DNA of 64,000 bases, taken from contig NZ_FWFV01000005.1 in assembly GCF_900172315.1 (NCBI RefSeq), forward strand, positions 241,113-305,112, given 5' to 3'. Shown piece by piece: positions 55,455 through 63,094 of the stretch. A model generated the notes under the pieces. It ran no database searches. It saw nothing but the letters and a program-made list of their open reading frames with translations, and was not told the DNA's origin. Source of the stretch: Palleronia marisminoris (lineage in GTDB: Bacteria; Pseudomonadota; Alphaproteobacteria; Rhodobacterales; Rhodobacteraceae). The position numbers and the translations under genes were made by a program. Numbering within the stretch: position 1 is the stretch's first letter; each line of letters opens with the position of its first letter.

Positions 55455-56420
55455 TCAGGCGAGGGCGGCCTCCGCCCCCTGTGGAAGCGGCTGCGACAGC
55501 GTATCGAGGTTGCGCCGCAGCGTCGACGGCTTGGCCGTTCCCAGCAGGACGGATGCGGCGGCCGGATGGCGAATGGCGAAATGCAAGGCGGCGGTCGCCA
55601 GCGGAACGCCGTGGCTTTCCGCCGCGCTCTGCAAGGCCGCCACCTGATCCAGTATGTGTTGCGGCGCTTGCCCATAGTCATAGGTTGCGCCGTCGACGGG
55701 CCCGGTCGCCAGGATGCCGGAGTTGAAGATCCCGCCCAGAACCAGGCTGGTGCCGGCAGCTTCGCAGGCCGGCACGAGACGCTCCTCGGCGGACCGGTCA
55801 AGCAGCGTCAGCCGCCCGGCCAGGAGGATCACGTCGAGCGGGCCGGCGTTCTCCATCACGTCCAGGCAGACCTGGCATTCGTTGACGCCGAGCCCGAAGG
55901 CCCTGATGCGTCCCTGTTCCTTCAGTTGCACGAGCCGCTCGTAGCCAGAGGCGAGAAACGCCTCCATGTGACGTTCGTTGTCCGAGCCGTGGGTGTATTC
56001 ACCGATGTCATGGACATAGAGGATGTCGATGTCCTGCCGGCCGAGCCGCTGGCAACTCTGTTCGAAGCTCTCCTCGATCCCGTCACCGGAGTAGTCGTAG
56101 CGCACGTCGTTCTGCGCCGGGTTGACGAAGCCGTCCGCCTCGGAAATCGGAGATGTTGCAGGGGAAAGAACGCGACCGACCTTCGTCGAGATCACCACAT
56201 CGCCCCGACCTGCAAGAAACTTGCCAAGACGCATCTCGGACAGGCCGCGTCCGTAATGCGGCGCCGTGTCGAAATGGCGGATGCCCGCGTCCCAGGCGCA
56301 GTCGAGCACTGCTGCGACATCTGCTTCGTCCGCCTCGCGATAGAGGTTTCCGATGCTTGCGCAGCCGAAGGCGATCTCGGTGACGGCGAGGCCGGTCCGG
56401 CCGATCTGACGCGTCTTCAT
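55455..56420 (-). CDS. aldo/keto reductase, L-fucose (D-threo-aldose) 1-dehydrogenase-like
   Basis: 321 residues. AKR barrel with HFDTAPHYGRGLSE (catalytic Tyr and Asp), STKVGRVL (Lys), YVHDIG (His). The FNSGILATG and ATAALHFAIRHPAAASVLLG stretches match the D-threo-aldose/L-fucose dehydrogenase branch. It would oxidise L-fucose or L-galactose to the lactone. Overlaps the UxaB-like gene by four bases (56417-56420). Confidence 0.88.
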   Translation of the reverse strand: MKTRQIGRTGLAVTEIAFGCASIGNLYREADEADVAAVLDCAWDAGIRHFDTAPHYGRGLSEMRLGKFLAGRGDVVISTKVGRVLSPATSPISEADGFVNPAQNDVRYDYSGDGIEESFEQSCQRLGRQDIDILYVHDIGEYTHGSDNERHMEAFLASGYERLVQLKEQGRIRAFGLGVNECQVCLDVMENAGPLDVILLAGRLTLLDRSAEERLVPACEAAGTSLVLGGIFNSGILATGPVDGATYDYGQAPQHILDQVAALQSAAESHGVPLATAALHFAIRHPAAASVLLGTAKPSTLRRNLDTLSQPLPQGAEAALA

Positions 56421-57514
56421 GCATCGCTCCTTTCAAGCGCAGCGGACAGTTGCGGTTTGGCGCCCGTGTCACCGTTCGCGCGCGCCCAGTCGAGAAAGGC
56501 GCCAATACGCCGTTCGAGCTTTTCCCCGTGGTTCTGCGCGATGTCCTGCAGCTTGTGGTCGAGGAACGGGTTCGCGAAGCGTTCCTTCGTCACTTCGATG
56601 TAGTCGGCGACACCGTCAGCTTCGCCCGCCGCCACGAAGGCTGGCAGCACCTCGTCGGCGAAAAGCCGGGACAGGCGCGCGGACCAGTCCGCATCGGCCA
56701 TGACGTCGCGCACGAAGCGCGCGCCCTCGCGGCCCCGGGCGAGCCAGTCCGAGACGATCCAGGTATGTCCGAGATTGAGGATGAAGAGCTTTCGACGCTC
56801 GATCGGGCCGAGATCGGAAACGATCTGGATGCAGGGATGCGTACAAGGGAGGGCGAGCCGCGGCTGTGCCTCGATCGCCCAAAGCGCATAGGGTTCGGCC
56901 ACCGCGCCGGCTGGCTCCAGCGGTTCGGATACGATCCGGTCGACCAGGGAATTGACCCAAACCACTTCGTCGGCGAGCCAGTCGCGATAGGTCCGATCGG
57001 ACTGCGAGACGGCATCAAGCACGAGCCCGCGCAACGTCGTGCCGTTGTTCTGGATGAGCTCGGTCGGCATGATCTGCGGCGGGGCGCCGCCTGCCTCGAA
57101 CCGGGGGCGCAGCAGATGCCCAAGCTTCGCTGGATAGGACATGGCGGCGTTGAACCGAGATTCCCGATCCTCGGGGCGGGGGCGGAAGCCGGCGTCGCCG
57201 GTGTTTGACAGGACGACGCGCGCTTCCTCGGCGACGATCCGCGTCACCTCGGCAAGGTCGGCGTCGATCGACAGGCCGCGCGCCACGGCGTCGCTCCGTC
57301 GGGTCTCGGAAATCTTGCGGCCGTTCGAGATCCCTTCGATCCGAACCTCGTAGCCCCTCGCCAGTGCCTGAAGTCGACCCGTCCGCGCCGGGTCGCCGCT
57401 GGTTTGAACGACTGTGACGGGTCGCTCGCCGGGCAGCGCTTCGGAGAGGAACAAGTCCGCATGGGCCTGAAGGAAGCGGCTGGTTCCGAACTGCAGTACC
57501 GGCGTGATCGGCAT
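56417..57514 (-). CDS. mannitol dehydrogenase family protein, UxaB-like (tagaturonate reductase type)
   Basis: 365 residues, shorter than E. coli UxaB (about 480). LQFGTSRFLQAHADLF is the N-terminal NAD motif. VLSNTGDAGF, TELIQNNGTTLRGLVLDAV, YALWAIE and KLFILNLGHTWIVSDWLA (the catalytic Lys region) follow. Predicted reduction of D-tagaturonate to D-altronate or a similar keto acid. I chose ATG 57514 with AGAGGG upstream; 57532 is possible. First gene of a two-gene operon with the aldo/keto reductase. Confidence 0.85.
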   Translation of the reverse strand: MPITPVLQFGTSRFLQAHADLFLSEALPGERPVTVVQTSGDPARTGRLQALARGYEVRIEGISNGRKISETRRSDAVARGLSIDADLAEVTRIVAEEARVVLSNTGDAGFRPRPEDRESRFNAAMSYPAKLGHLLRPRFEAGGAPPQIMPTELIQNNGTTLRGLVLDAVSQSDRTYRDWLADEVVWVNSLVDRIVSEPLEPAGAVAEPYALWAIEAQPRLALPCTHPCIQIVSDLGPIERRKLFILNLGHTWIVSDWLARGREGARFVRDVMADADWSARLSRLFADEVLPAFVAAGEADGVADYIEVTKERFANPFLDHKLQDIAQNHGEKLERRIGAFLDWARANGDTGAKPQLSAALERSDA

Positions 57515-57538
57515 TGACGAACCCTCTTTCATTCGGTT

Positions 57539-57555
57539 TGTTATTATTTAGAACA
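57539..57555. promoter_or_regulatory. candidate operator site 3 for the GntR-type regulator
   Basis: TGTTATTATTTAGAACA, an inverted repeat (TGTT...AACA). It matches sites 1 and 2 at the conserved positions and lies in the 63-bp divergent gap between the UxaB-like and lactonase genes, overlapping where both promoters should be. Confidence 0.6.
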
Positions 57556-57577
57556 TTTGGGCTGGCAAGGAAAAATC

Positions 57578-58405
57578 GTGATCATCGACGCTCATCAGCA
57601 CTTCTGGCGTATCGGTCGGGGTGATTATTCCTGGATGAATGACAGCGTCGCCCCGATCCGACGCGATATCCTGCCGCCGGATCTTCTGCCCTTGGCGCGG
57701 CAAGCGAACGTGGTCGGCACGATTGCGGTGCAGGCGGCCCCGACGCTCGAAGAGACCGAGTTCCTGCTCGCTCTGGCCGATGAGACGTCACTTGTCCGCG
57801 GCGTGGTCGGCTGGGTCGACCTGACCGGCGACGTTCCCGCCCAGCTTGCGCGGCTGGCCCACCCGGCGCTGCGCGGGGTGCGGCCGATGCTGCAGGACAT
57901 CGACGAGACAGACTGGGTTCTGCGCGAGGACGTGGTGACAGGTCTCGGCGAGGTTGCGCGCGCCGGGCTGCGGCTGGACGCGCTGATCACGCCCCGACAT
58001 CTGGGGGCGATCGACCGCCTTGCGCGGCATCTGCCCGACTTGCCGATCATCGTGGACCATTGTGCCAAACCGACATTCGACGGCACCGATCCGGGTGAGG
58101 ACTGGCGGGCGGGGATGCGCACCCTCGGCATGCATCCGCAGATCACCTGCAAACTTTCAGGACTGGCGAACGAGTTCGGTCCCGGCTGGTCGCCGGATTC
58201 GCTCGAGCCGGTCTTCGACCATGTGCTCGAGTGCTTCGGTGCCGGACGGCTGATGTGGGGCAGCGATTGGCCGGTGCTTGAACTTGCTGGCGACTACGAG
58301 GGGTGGCTCGAGACGGCGCAATCTCTCGCCGGAGCGTTGTCGCCGAGCGAACGCGCGCAGCTTTTTGCCGGCACCGCGGCAGAAGTCTATGCGCTGGATA
58401 TCTGA
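57578..58405 (+). CDS. amidohydrolase, probable L-fuconolactonase
   Basis: 275 residues, amidohydrolase TIM barrel. IIDAHQHFWRI (HxH metal motif), VVGWVDLTGD, LPIIVDHCAKP (His), CKLSGLANE and MWGSDWPV (late Asp). This set is the fuconolactonase/COG3618 family. I chose GTG 57578 with AAGGA six bases before; it gives the family N-terminus. Hydrolyses the lactone made by the aldo/keto reductase. Fourteen-base gap (13 intergenic bases) to the mutarotase gene. Confidence 0.9.
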   Translation: MIIDAHQHFWRIGRGDYSWMNDSVAPIRRDILPPDLLPLARQANVVGTIAVQAAPTLEETEFLLALADETSLVRGVVGWVDLTGDVPAQLARLAHPALRGVRPMLQDIDETDWVLREDVVTGLGEVARAGLRLDALITPRHLGAIDRLARHLPDLPIIVDHCAKPTFDGTDPGEDWRAGMRTLGMHPQITCKLSGLANEFGPGWSPDSLEPVFDHVLECFGAGRLMWGSDWPVLELAGDYEGWLETAQSLAGALSPSERAQLFAGTAAEVYALDI

Positions 58406-58418
58406 AGGAGGACACGGG

Positions 58419-58748
58419 ATGCGACGCATGGGGCACGTGATCGGTATTCGGCCGGAGAATCTAGAGGAGTACAGGCACCTGCACGCCGAAGTCTGGCCCC
58501 AGGTGCTCGACCGGCTGCGGCGGTCCCACATCACCAACTATTCGATTTTCCTGCGCGAGCCCGAGTTGCTGCTGTTCAGCTACTGGGAGTACGCGGGCGA
58601 GAACTTCGAAGCGGACAACGCCGCCATTGCCGCGGACCCGGTAACGCAGGACTGGTGGAAGCTCTGCGGCCCGATGCAGCGGCCGCTCGATACCCGCGCA
58701 CGAGGCGAATGGTGGGCCCCTATGGAAGAAGTATTCCACGTCGACTGA
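58419..58748 (+). CDS. L-rhamnose mutarotase-like protein (RhaM/YiiL family)
   Basis: 109 residues, interconverts the anomers of a 6-deoxyhexose. EYRHLHAEVWPQVLDRL (active-site Tyr and His), ITNYSIFLR, LLFSYWEY and DWWKLCGPMQRPL match the family. Second gene after the lactonase. In this context it would act on L-fucose or L-galactose. AAGGAGGA ribosome site before ATG 58419. Confidence 0.92.
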   Translation: MRRMGHVIGIRPENLEEYRHLHAEVWPQVLDRLRRSHITNYSIFLREPELLLFSYWEYAGENFEADNAAIAADPVTQDWWKLCGPMQRPLDTRARGEWWAPMEEVFHVD

Positions 58749-58819
58749 CGTCTAGCGATCCAACGAGCCGATGCTACGCCCCGCAAGATCCCGCGCCTGT
58801 GCTGCGTGGCACGTGCCGC

Positions 58820-61591
58820 TCACAGGGATGACAGTTCTGCGAGGCAGCTGCTGGCGAAGGCGCCGGCATCGGTTGGCCGGCCAATGAGAAACCCCTGGAT
58901 GGTTTGGCAACCGTTGTGCTTCAGCCATGCGCGCTGTGCTTCGGTTTCCACGCCCTCGGCCACGACGTTCAGATCCAGTGCGCGCGCCATCGCCAGGATC
59001 GCCTGGACCAGCGGGGCCTTGCGGCCCTTGCCCTCTTCAAGCCCCTGCACGAAGCTCCGGTCGATCTTGATCGTATCAACCGGCAGATCCTGCAGGTAGC
59101 CGAGCGAGGAATGCCCGGTTCCGAAGTCGTCGATCGCGATGCTGATCCCCGCGCGGCGCAACTCCAGGAGGCTGCCGATCGTCGTCCGCGAACTCTCCAG
59201 CAGCAGTGTCTCGATGATCTCGACGCCGAACAGGTGCGGGGGAACGTCATGGGCGGCCAGTTGCTCGAGGATGAAAGTGGCCAGTCCCTCCCATTGAAGC
59301 GTGTTGGCCGAGACGTTGACGGAAATCCTGGTACAGCGGCCCTGCCGTTTCCAATCCCCGATCTGGCGGGACGCCATCTCGATCACCTGGCGGTCGAGCA
59401 TGCGGATGAGCCCGGCGCGTTCGGCCGCCGGAATGAACTCCGTGGGGCTCACGGCGCCGCGCTCTGGGTGCTGCCAGCGTAGAAGTGCCTCGGCGCCCAC
59501 CAGCCTTTGCTCTCCTTCGAGCGCGTATTGCGGCTGATAGACCAGCGAAAGCCCCTCGCCGGCGGCCAGAGATTGCTGAAGCGCCTGTGTCAGTCCCATG
59601 TTGCGCAGTACGGCCTGGTGCAGCGCATCGTCGAATTGCGTGGCCTGATTCCGCCCCGCCGACTTCGAGCGGTACATGGCGATATCAGCCTTGCGGATCA
59701 GTTCCTCTGCCCCTCTGCCATCCTCCGGCGCCACCACGATACCTATGCTTGCGGTGAGGCTGACCCGCTCGCGAACAAGATCGAATGGTTCGAGGAAGAC
59801 CTCGAGCAAACGCTCCGCGAGGATCTGAGCGGCCTCTACGTCTGCCCCCGGCGCGATCACCACGAACTCGTCGCCACCAAAGCGCGCCAAGCCGTCGCGT
59901 TGCCGAACGACGCGGGCGAGCCGCTCGGCGATCACCAGAAGCAACTCGTCGCCGACGCTGTGCCCCAGCGTGTCGTTGACGTTCTTGAAGTTGTCGAAGT
60001 CGATGAAGAGGAGGGCGAGCGTTCCACCGGTCTCGTGGACGGTCTTCAATTCCCGTCCAAGGATCTCCGTGAAGGTCGACCGGTTCGGCAACCCCGTGAG
60101 ATGGTCCTTCGTCGCCGCAAGACGTAGCGCGCGCTCGGTGTTCTTGCGCTCGGTGACATCCCGCTCGACTGCTATGAAATGCGTGCAGGCTCCGGACTCG
60201 TCGAAGATGGGCGACAGGTTGACCTCTACCCAGTAAGGCACGCCCTGCCGCGTGTAGTTGACCAGGTCTTCCTGCGCGTGGCCGCCCTGCTGAAGCGCTT
60301 CGTACAGCCGGTCGAGCGCCGGCCCGGCAGTTTGCGGGCCGTGGAACAGCCCTGGCGTCTGGCCGATCAGTTCCTCCGGCCCGTATCCCGTCAAGCGCCG
60401 TGTCGCCTCGTTCGCATATATGATTTTGGGCTGCCCGGACGCAGGCTCTACCTCGATGATGAACACGACGTCGTTGAGCCGGGAGATCGCGACATTTATC
60501 AACTGGCGCTGTGCGGTGACCCGCACCTCCTCGCTCACATCGTGGAAGTAGACCGCCACATCCTCGCATCCGGGATGCACCGTCACCTCGAGCGACTTGT
60601 CGAAGGGCGCGTAGTAGTCGATCACCCGGCGCGACATCCCGCTTGATCGGGCCTCTCTCAGCGCGGCTTCGAAAAGCGTGCCCGCAAGCTCGGGGAACTC
60701 GTCCCACAGAACCCGTCCCGTCAGTTCCTCGCACGCGCGGCCCAGCAGCGCCTCTGCATTGCGGTTGACGTACGAGAAGCGCCACTCCCGGTCCAGCAGA
60801 TAGAAGGCGTCCGACATGCCCTCGATGATCTCGCCCAGGCGAGCCTCGAGACGTGCGGAATCCGCGCGCATCTTCACGATCTCGGTGATGTCCTGCATCA
60901 CGGCCGAAAAGATCGGGCGGCCGCTCACCTGGAGGGTCTCTCCCACCTCGTGCAGCACGCGTTCGGCGCCCGAGACGTGCCGCGCGCGGTACTGAACGTC
61001 GAACAGGCTGCCCGTTCGGATCGCCTCCGCCTGCGCCCGCCGGTAGCGATTGCGGTCCTCCGGGTGCAGCAGAGTGAAGAAGTTCTCCCGCGTGTTGGAC
61101 CAGGTCCGTGGGTCGAGACCGAAGATCGCGTAGACCGACGGCGACCACTTCGCCTGGTTGCGCTCCAGGTCGAGCTCCCACTTCGCCAGGCGAAGCCGCG
61201 ACTGTGCCCGGCTTTGCGATGGCGTAGCGCCGATCCATCCTCTCGCGTCTCGCGCCGTGACCAGTCGCGCTGGCCGGTCGCGATATGCGAAGGCCTGCGA
61301 GGTGATTTCCACGTATAGCAGGTCGCCGGACTTGCGCCGGTGCCGCCACAGATCGGACGGGCTGTGACCCCTCTGATCCTGCACGACGGAGCGCCGGAGC
61401 GCGTCGACATCCTCCGCAGGACGTATGTCGGCAATCGTCATCGCCAGAAACTCGTCGTGGCTGTAGCCGTACTGCGCGACGGCAGCTTCGTTCACCGCCA
61501 GAAAGCCGAGGGTTTGAAGGTCGTAAACCCACATCGGATCGGGATGATTCTGGAAGAGCTGAGCGGCATCGAAATCTTTCGGAGTGTCCAT
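58820..61591 (-). CDS. PAS-rich diguanylate cyclase/phosphodiesterase (GGDEF-EAL)
   Basis: 923 residues. Four PAS-type sensor regions fill about 1-490. The GGDEF domain has intact GGDEF at 572-576 (RFGGDEFVV). The EAL domain has EAL at 701-703 (GAEALLRW) plus NVSANTLQ, DDFGTGHSSL, IKIDRSFVQG and AEGVETE, so both c-di-GMP synthesis and hydrolysis residues are kept. No membrane segment; cytoplasmic. I chose ATG 61591, where the first PAS begins. Input ligands unknown. Confidence 0.94.
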   Translation of the reverse strand: MDTPKDFDAAQLFQNHPDPMWVYDLQTLGFLAVNEAAVAQYGYSHDEFLAMTIADIRPAEDVDALRRSVVQDQRGHSPSDLWRHRRKSGDLLYVEITSQAFAYRDRPARLVTARDARGWIGATPSQSRAQSRLRLAKWELDLERNQAKWSPSVYAIFGLDPRTWSNTRENFFTLLHPEDRNRYRRAQAEAIRTGSLFDVQYRARHVSGAERVLHEVGETLQVSGRPIFSAVMQDITEIVKMRADSARLEARLGEIIEGMSDAFYLLDREWRFSYVNRNAEALLGRACEELTGRVLWDEFPELAGTLFEAALREARSSGMSRRVIDYYAPFDKSLEVTVHPGCEDVAVYFHDVSEEVRVTAQRQLINVAISRLNDVVFIIEVEPASGQPKIIYANEATRRLTGYGPEELIGQTPGLFHGPQTAGPALDRLYEALQQGGHAQEDLVNYTRQGVPYWVEVNLSPIFDESGACTHFIAVERDVTERKNTERALRLAATKDHLTGLPNRSTFTEILGRELKTVHETGGTLALLFIDFDNFKNVNDTLGHSVGDELLLVIAERLARVVRQRDGLARFGGDEFVVIAPGADVEAAQILAERLLEVFLEPFDLVRERVSLTASIGIVVAPEDGRGAEELIRKADIAMYRSKSAGRNQATQFDDALHQAVLRNMGLTQALQQSLAAGEGLSLVYQPQYALEGEQRLVGAEALLRWQHPERGAVSPTEFIPAAERAGLIRMLDRQVIEMASRQIGDWKRQGRCTRISVNVSANTLQWEGLATFILEQLAAHDVPPHLFGVEIIETLLLESSRTTIGSLLELRRAGISIAIDDFGTGHSSLGYLQDLPVDTIKIDRSFVQGLEEGKGRKAPLVQAILAMARALDLNVVAEGVETEAQRAWLKHNGCQTIQGFLIGRPTDAGAFASSCLAELSSL

Positions 61592-61793
61592 GTCGACCGC
61601 TTGGTTGCTGTGACCGTGCCTGTTAGCTGCCGACCCTACAAAGCGCCGGTTGCTATGCACGTGCAAGTAGAGCGATCTCTTTCTGTCGGGCCTGTTGCGC
61701 AGATGGCCCCGTGGATCGAGCCAGCCGGTACAACATCGGACAGCTACCTGCCCCTCCGTGCCTGCATCGTTGGCTTCGGCGGTTCTGCCGCCT
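61592..61793. other. 202-base gap upstream of the GGDEF-EAL gene
   Basis: No reading frame here looks coding. A weak 5-bp stem GGCGG/CCGCC at 61778-61792 lies right after the TauE gene stop and may assist termination. Confidence 0.4.
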
Positions 61794-62561
61794 CTAGACG
61801 ATGAAGTACCACGCGCTGAGGCCAAGCCCCGTGGCGATGACGAAGCCTCGCACCAGCGGTTGCGGGACGAGACGGCCGACCACGACGCTACTCCATCCTC
61901 CGACGATGGACGCCGCAGCGACAATCAGCACTGCTCGCCACGCGATCGCGCCAGAGATGATGAAGACCAGCACCGCCAAGCCCTGCATGACGCTGGCGAG
62001 CCAGTTTTTCGCTGCGTTCAGCCGGTGGAACTCCCGTCCTTCGGTCAGCGACAACGACGCCAGCATCATGATCCCCATGCCTGCCCCGAAATAGCCACCA
62101 TAGACCGCCACCAGCCCCTGCAATCCCGTCGCCAGGGGGCCTGGCCTGTCCGAGCCGCGCCGCGCAGCCATGCGCTCGCCCAATGTCGCGATGTGCGGTG
62201 CGACGAGGAACAGCAGGGTGGCAAAGAAGATCAGGAACGGCACCAATGCGCGGAATGCGGTTTCGTCCGTTCCCAGCAACAACAGGCCTCCGGCGACCCC
62301 TCCCACGGCCGAGACCAGGGTGAACGGCAGCAGCCGTAGCAGGCCGGCGGCGATCTCGCGCCGGTAGGCCCAGGCAGCCGCGATCTGACCCGGCAGGACG
62401 GACACGGCCGACGTCGCGTTCGCCGTCACCGCAGGAAGCCCGATCGCCATGAGCGCCGAGAAGGTGAAGATCGTCCCTCCGCCTGCCAAGGCATTGATCG
62501 CGCCCGCGATGAACCCGGCCCCGACGAGAAGGAAGATGTCGTAGAACGATATGGCTTTCAT
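61794..62561 (-). CDS. TauE/SafE family sulfite/organosulfonate exporter
   Basis: 255 residues, about seven hydrophobic helices. The first repeat GFIAGAINALAGGGTIFTFSALMAIGLPAVTANATSAV carries the family AGGGG and ANATS motifs. YGGYFGAGMGIMMLASLSL opens the second repeat. Transports sulfite or organosulfonates in characterised members; the substrate here is unknown. I chose ATG 62561. Confidence 0.9.
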   Translation of the reverse strand: MKAISFYDIFLLVGAGFIAGAINALAGGGTIFTFSALMAIGLPAVTANATSAVSVLPGQIAAAWAYRREIAAGLLRLLPFTLVSAVGGVAGGLLLLGTDETAFRALVPFLIFFATLLFLVAPHIATLGERMAARRGSDRPGPLATGLQGLVAVYGGYFGAGMGIMMLASLSLTEGREFHRLNAAKNWLASVMQGLAVLVFIISGAIAWRAVLIVAAASIVGGWSSVVVGRLVPQPLVRGFVIATGLGLSAWYFIV

Positions 62562-63094
62562 CCCTTTGGCGCACGGCGCTGTCACCATGCTTGGGACAAC
62601 CGGGGGAAGCAATGGAGTGTCTATCGCCGGAGCAAGATCCGCCTCGATGTCAATTTCGGTAGGCCGGCACCGCAGTGTGACCGAATGCGAGCGAAAGGAG
62701 GGAAATCACTAACTGTTTGAACGAACGTTGTATTCATTTGCGTGCATAACGTCCTGTTCCCAAGCCGAGATCGCAACACGAGCTTAACCGACCGCCGATA
62801 GCGATGGGGTCGGAGGAACCAACTCGGGGAGGAGCAATGGCGATTTTCAACACAAGCGGATTGGGTCGCGCCAAAGGCAAACACGGATACGATGGCCACC
62901 AGACCGCGCTCTAGCACTACAAGCACGACTATTTCATCGAGGCCCGTGGCGTCGCTCGCAGCCTACGGTGGTGCAAGTGGCTCAACTGATCCGCTGCACG
63001 TTCAGGAAAGAGAACGCGGTCATCCTCGACATTGAAGCTGCCGTCACGCCCGCACCGTCCCACAATCTCAGCACATGAAGGAAAAATCACGCCC
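62562..63094. other. 533-base region without a secure gene, lower GC
   Basis: Between the TauE gene and the chemoreceptor. It holds one 25-codon frame with a very strong ribosome site (62837-62914, listed apart) and otherwise only shadows. Composition is less GC-rich. It probably contains promoters for both flanking genes. Confidence 0.45.
62837..62914 (+). CDS. possible 25-residue small protein or remnant gene
   Basis: ATG 62837 is preceded by GGGGAGGAGCA, the best ribosome site in this area, and runs to TAG at 62912-62914: MAIFNTSGLGRAKGKHGYDG... The next codons after the stop remain protein-like for a short distance (HYKHDYFIEARG), so it may be a decayed longer gene. It could also be a leader peptide for the chemoreceptor. 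Confidence 0.3.
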   Translation: MAIFNTSGLGRAKGKHGYDGHQTAL

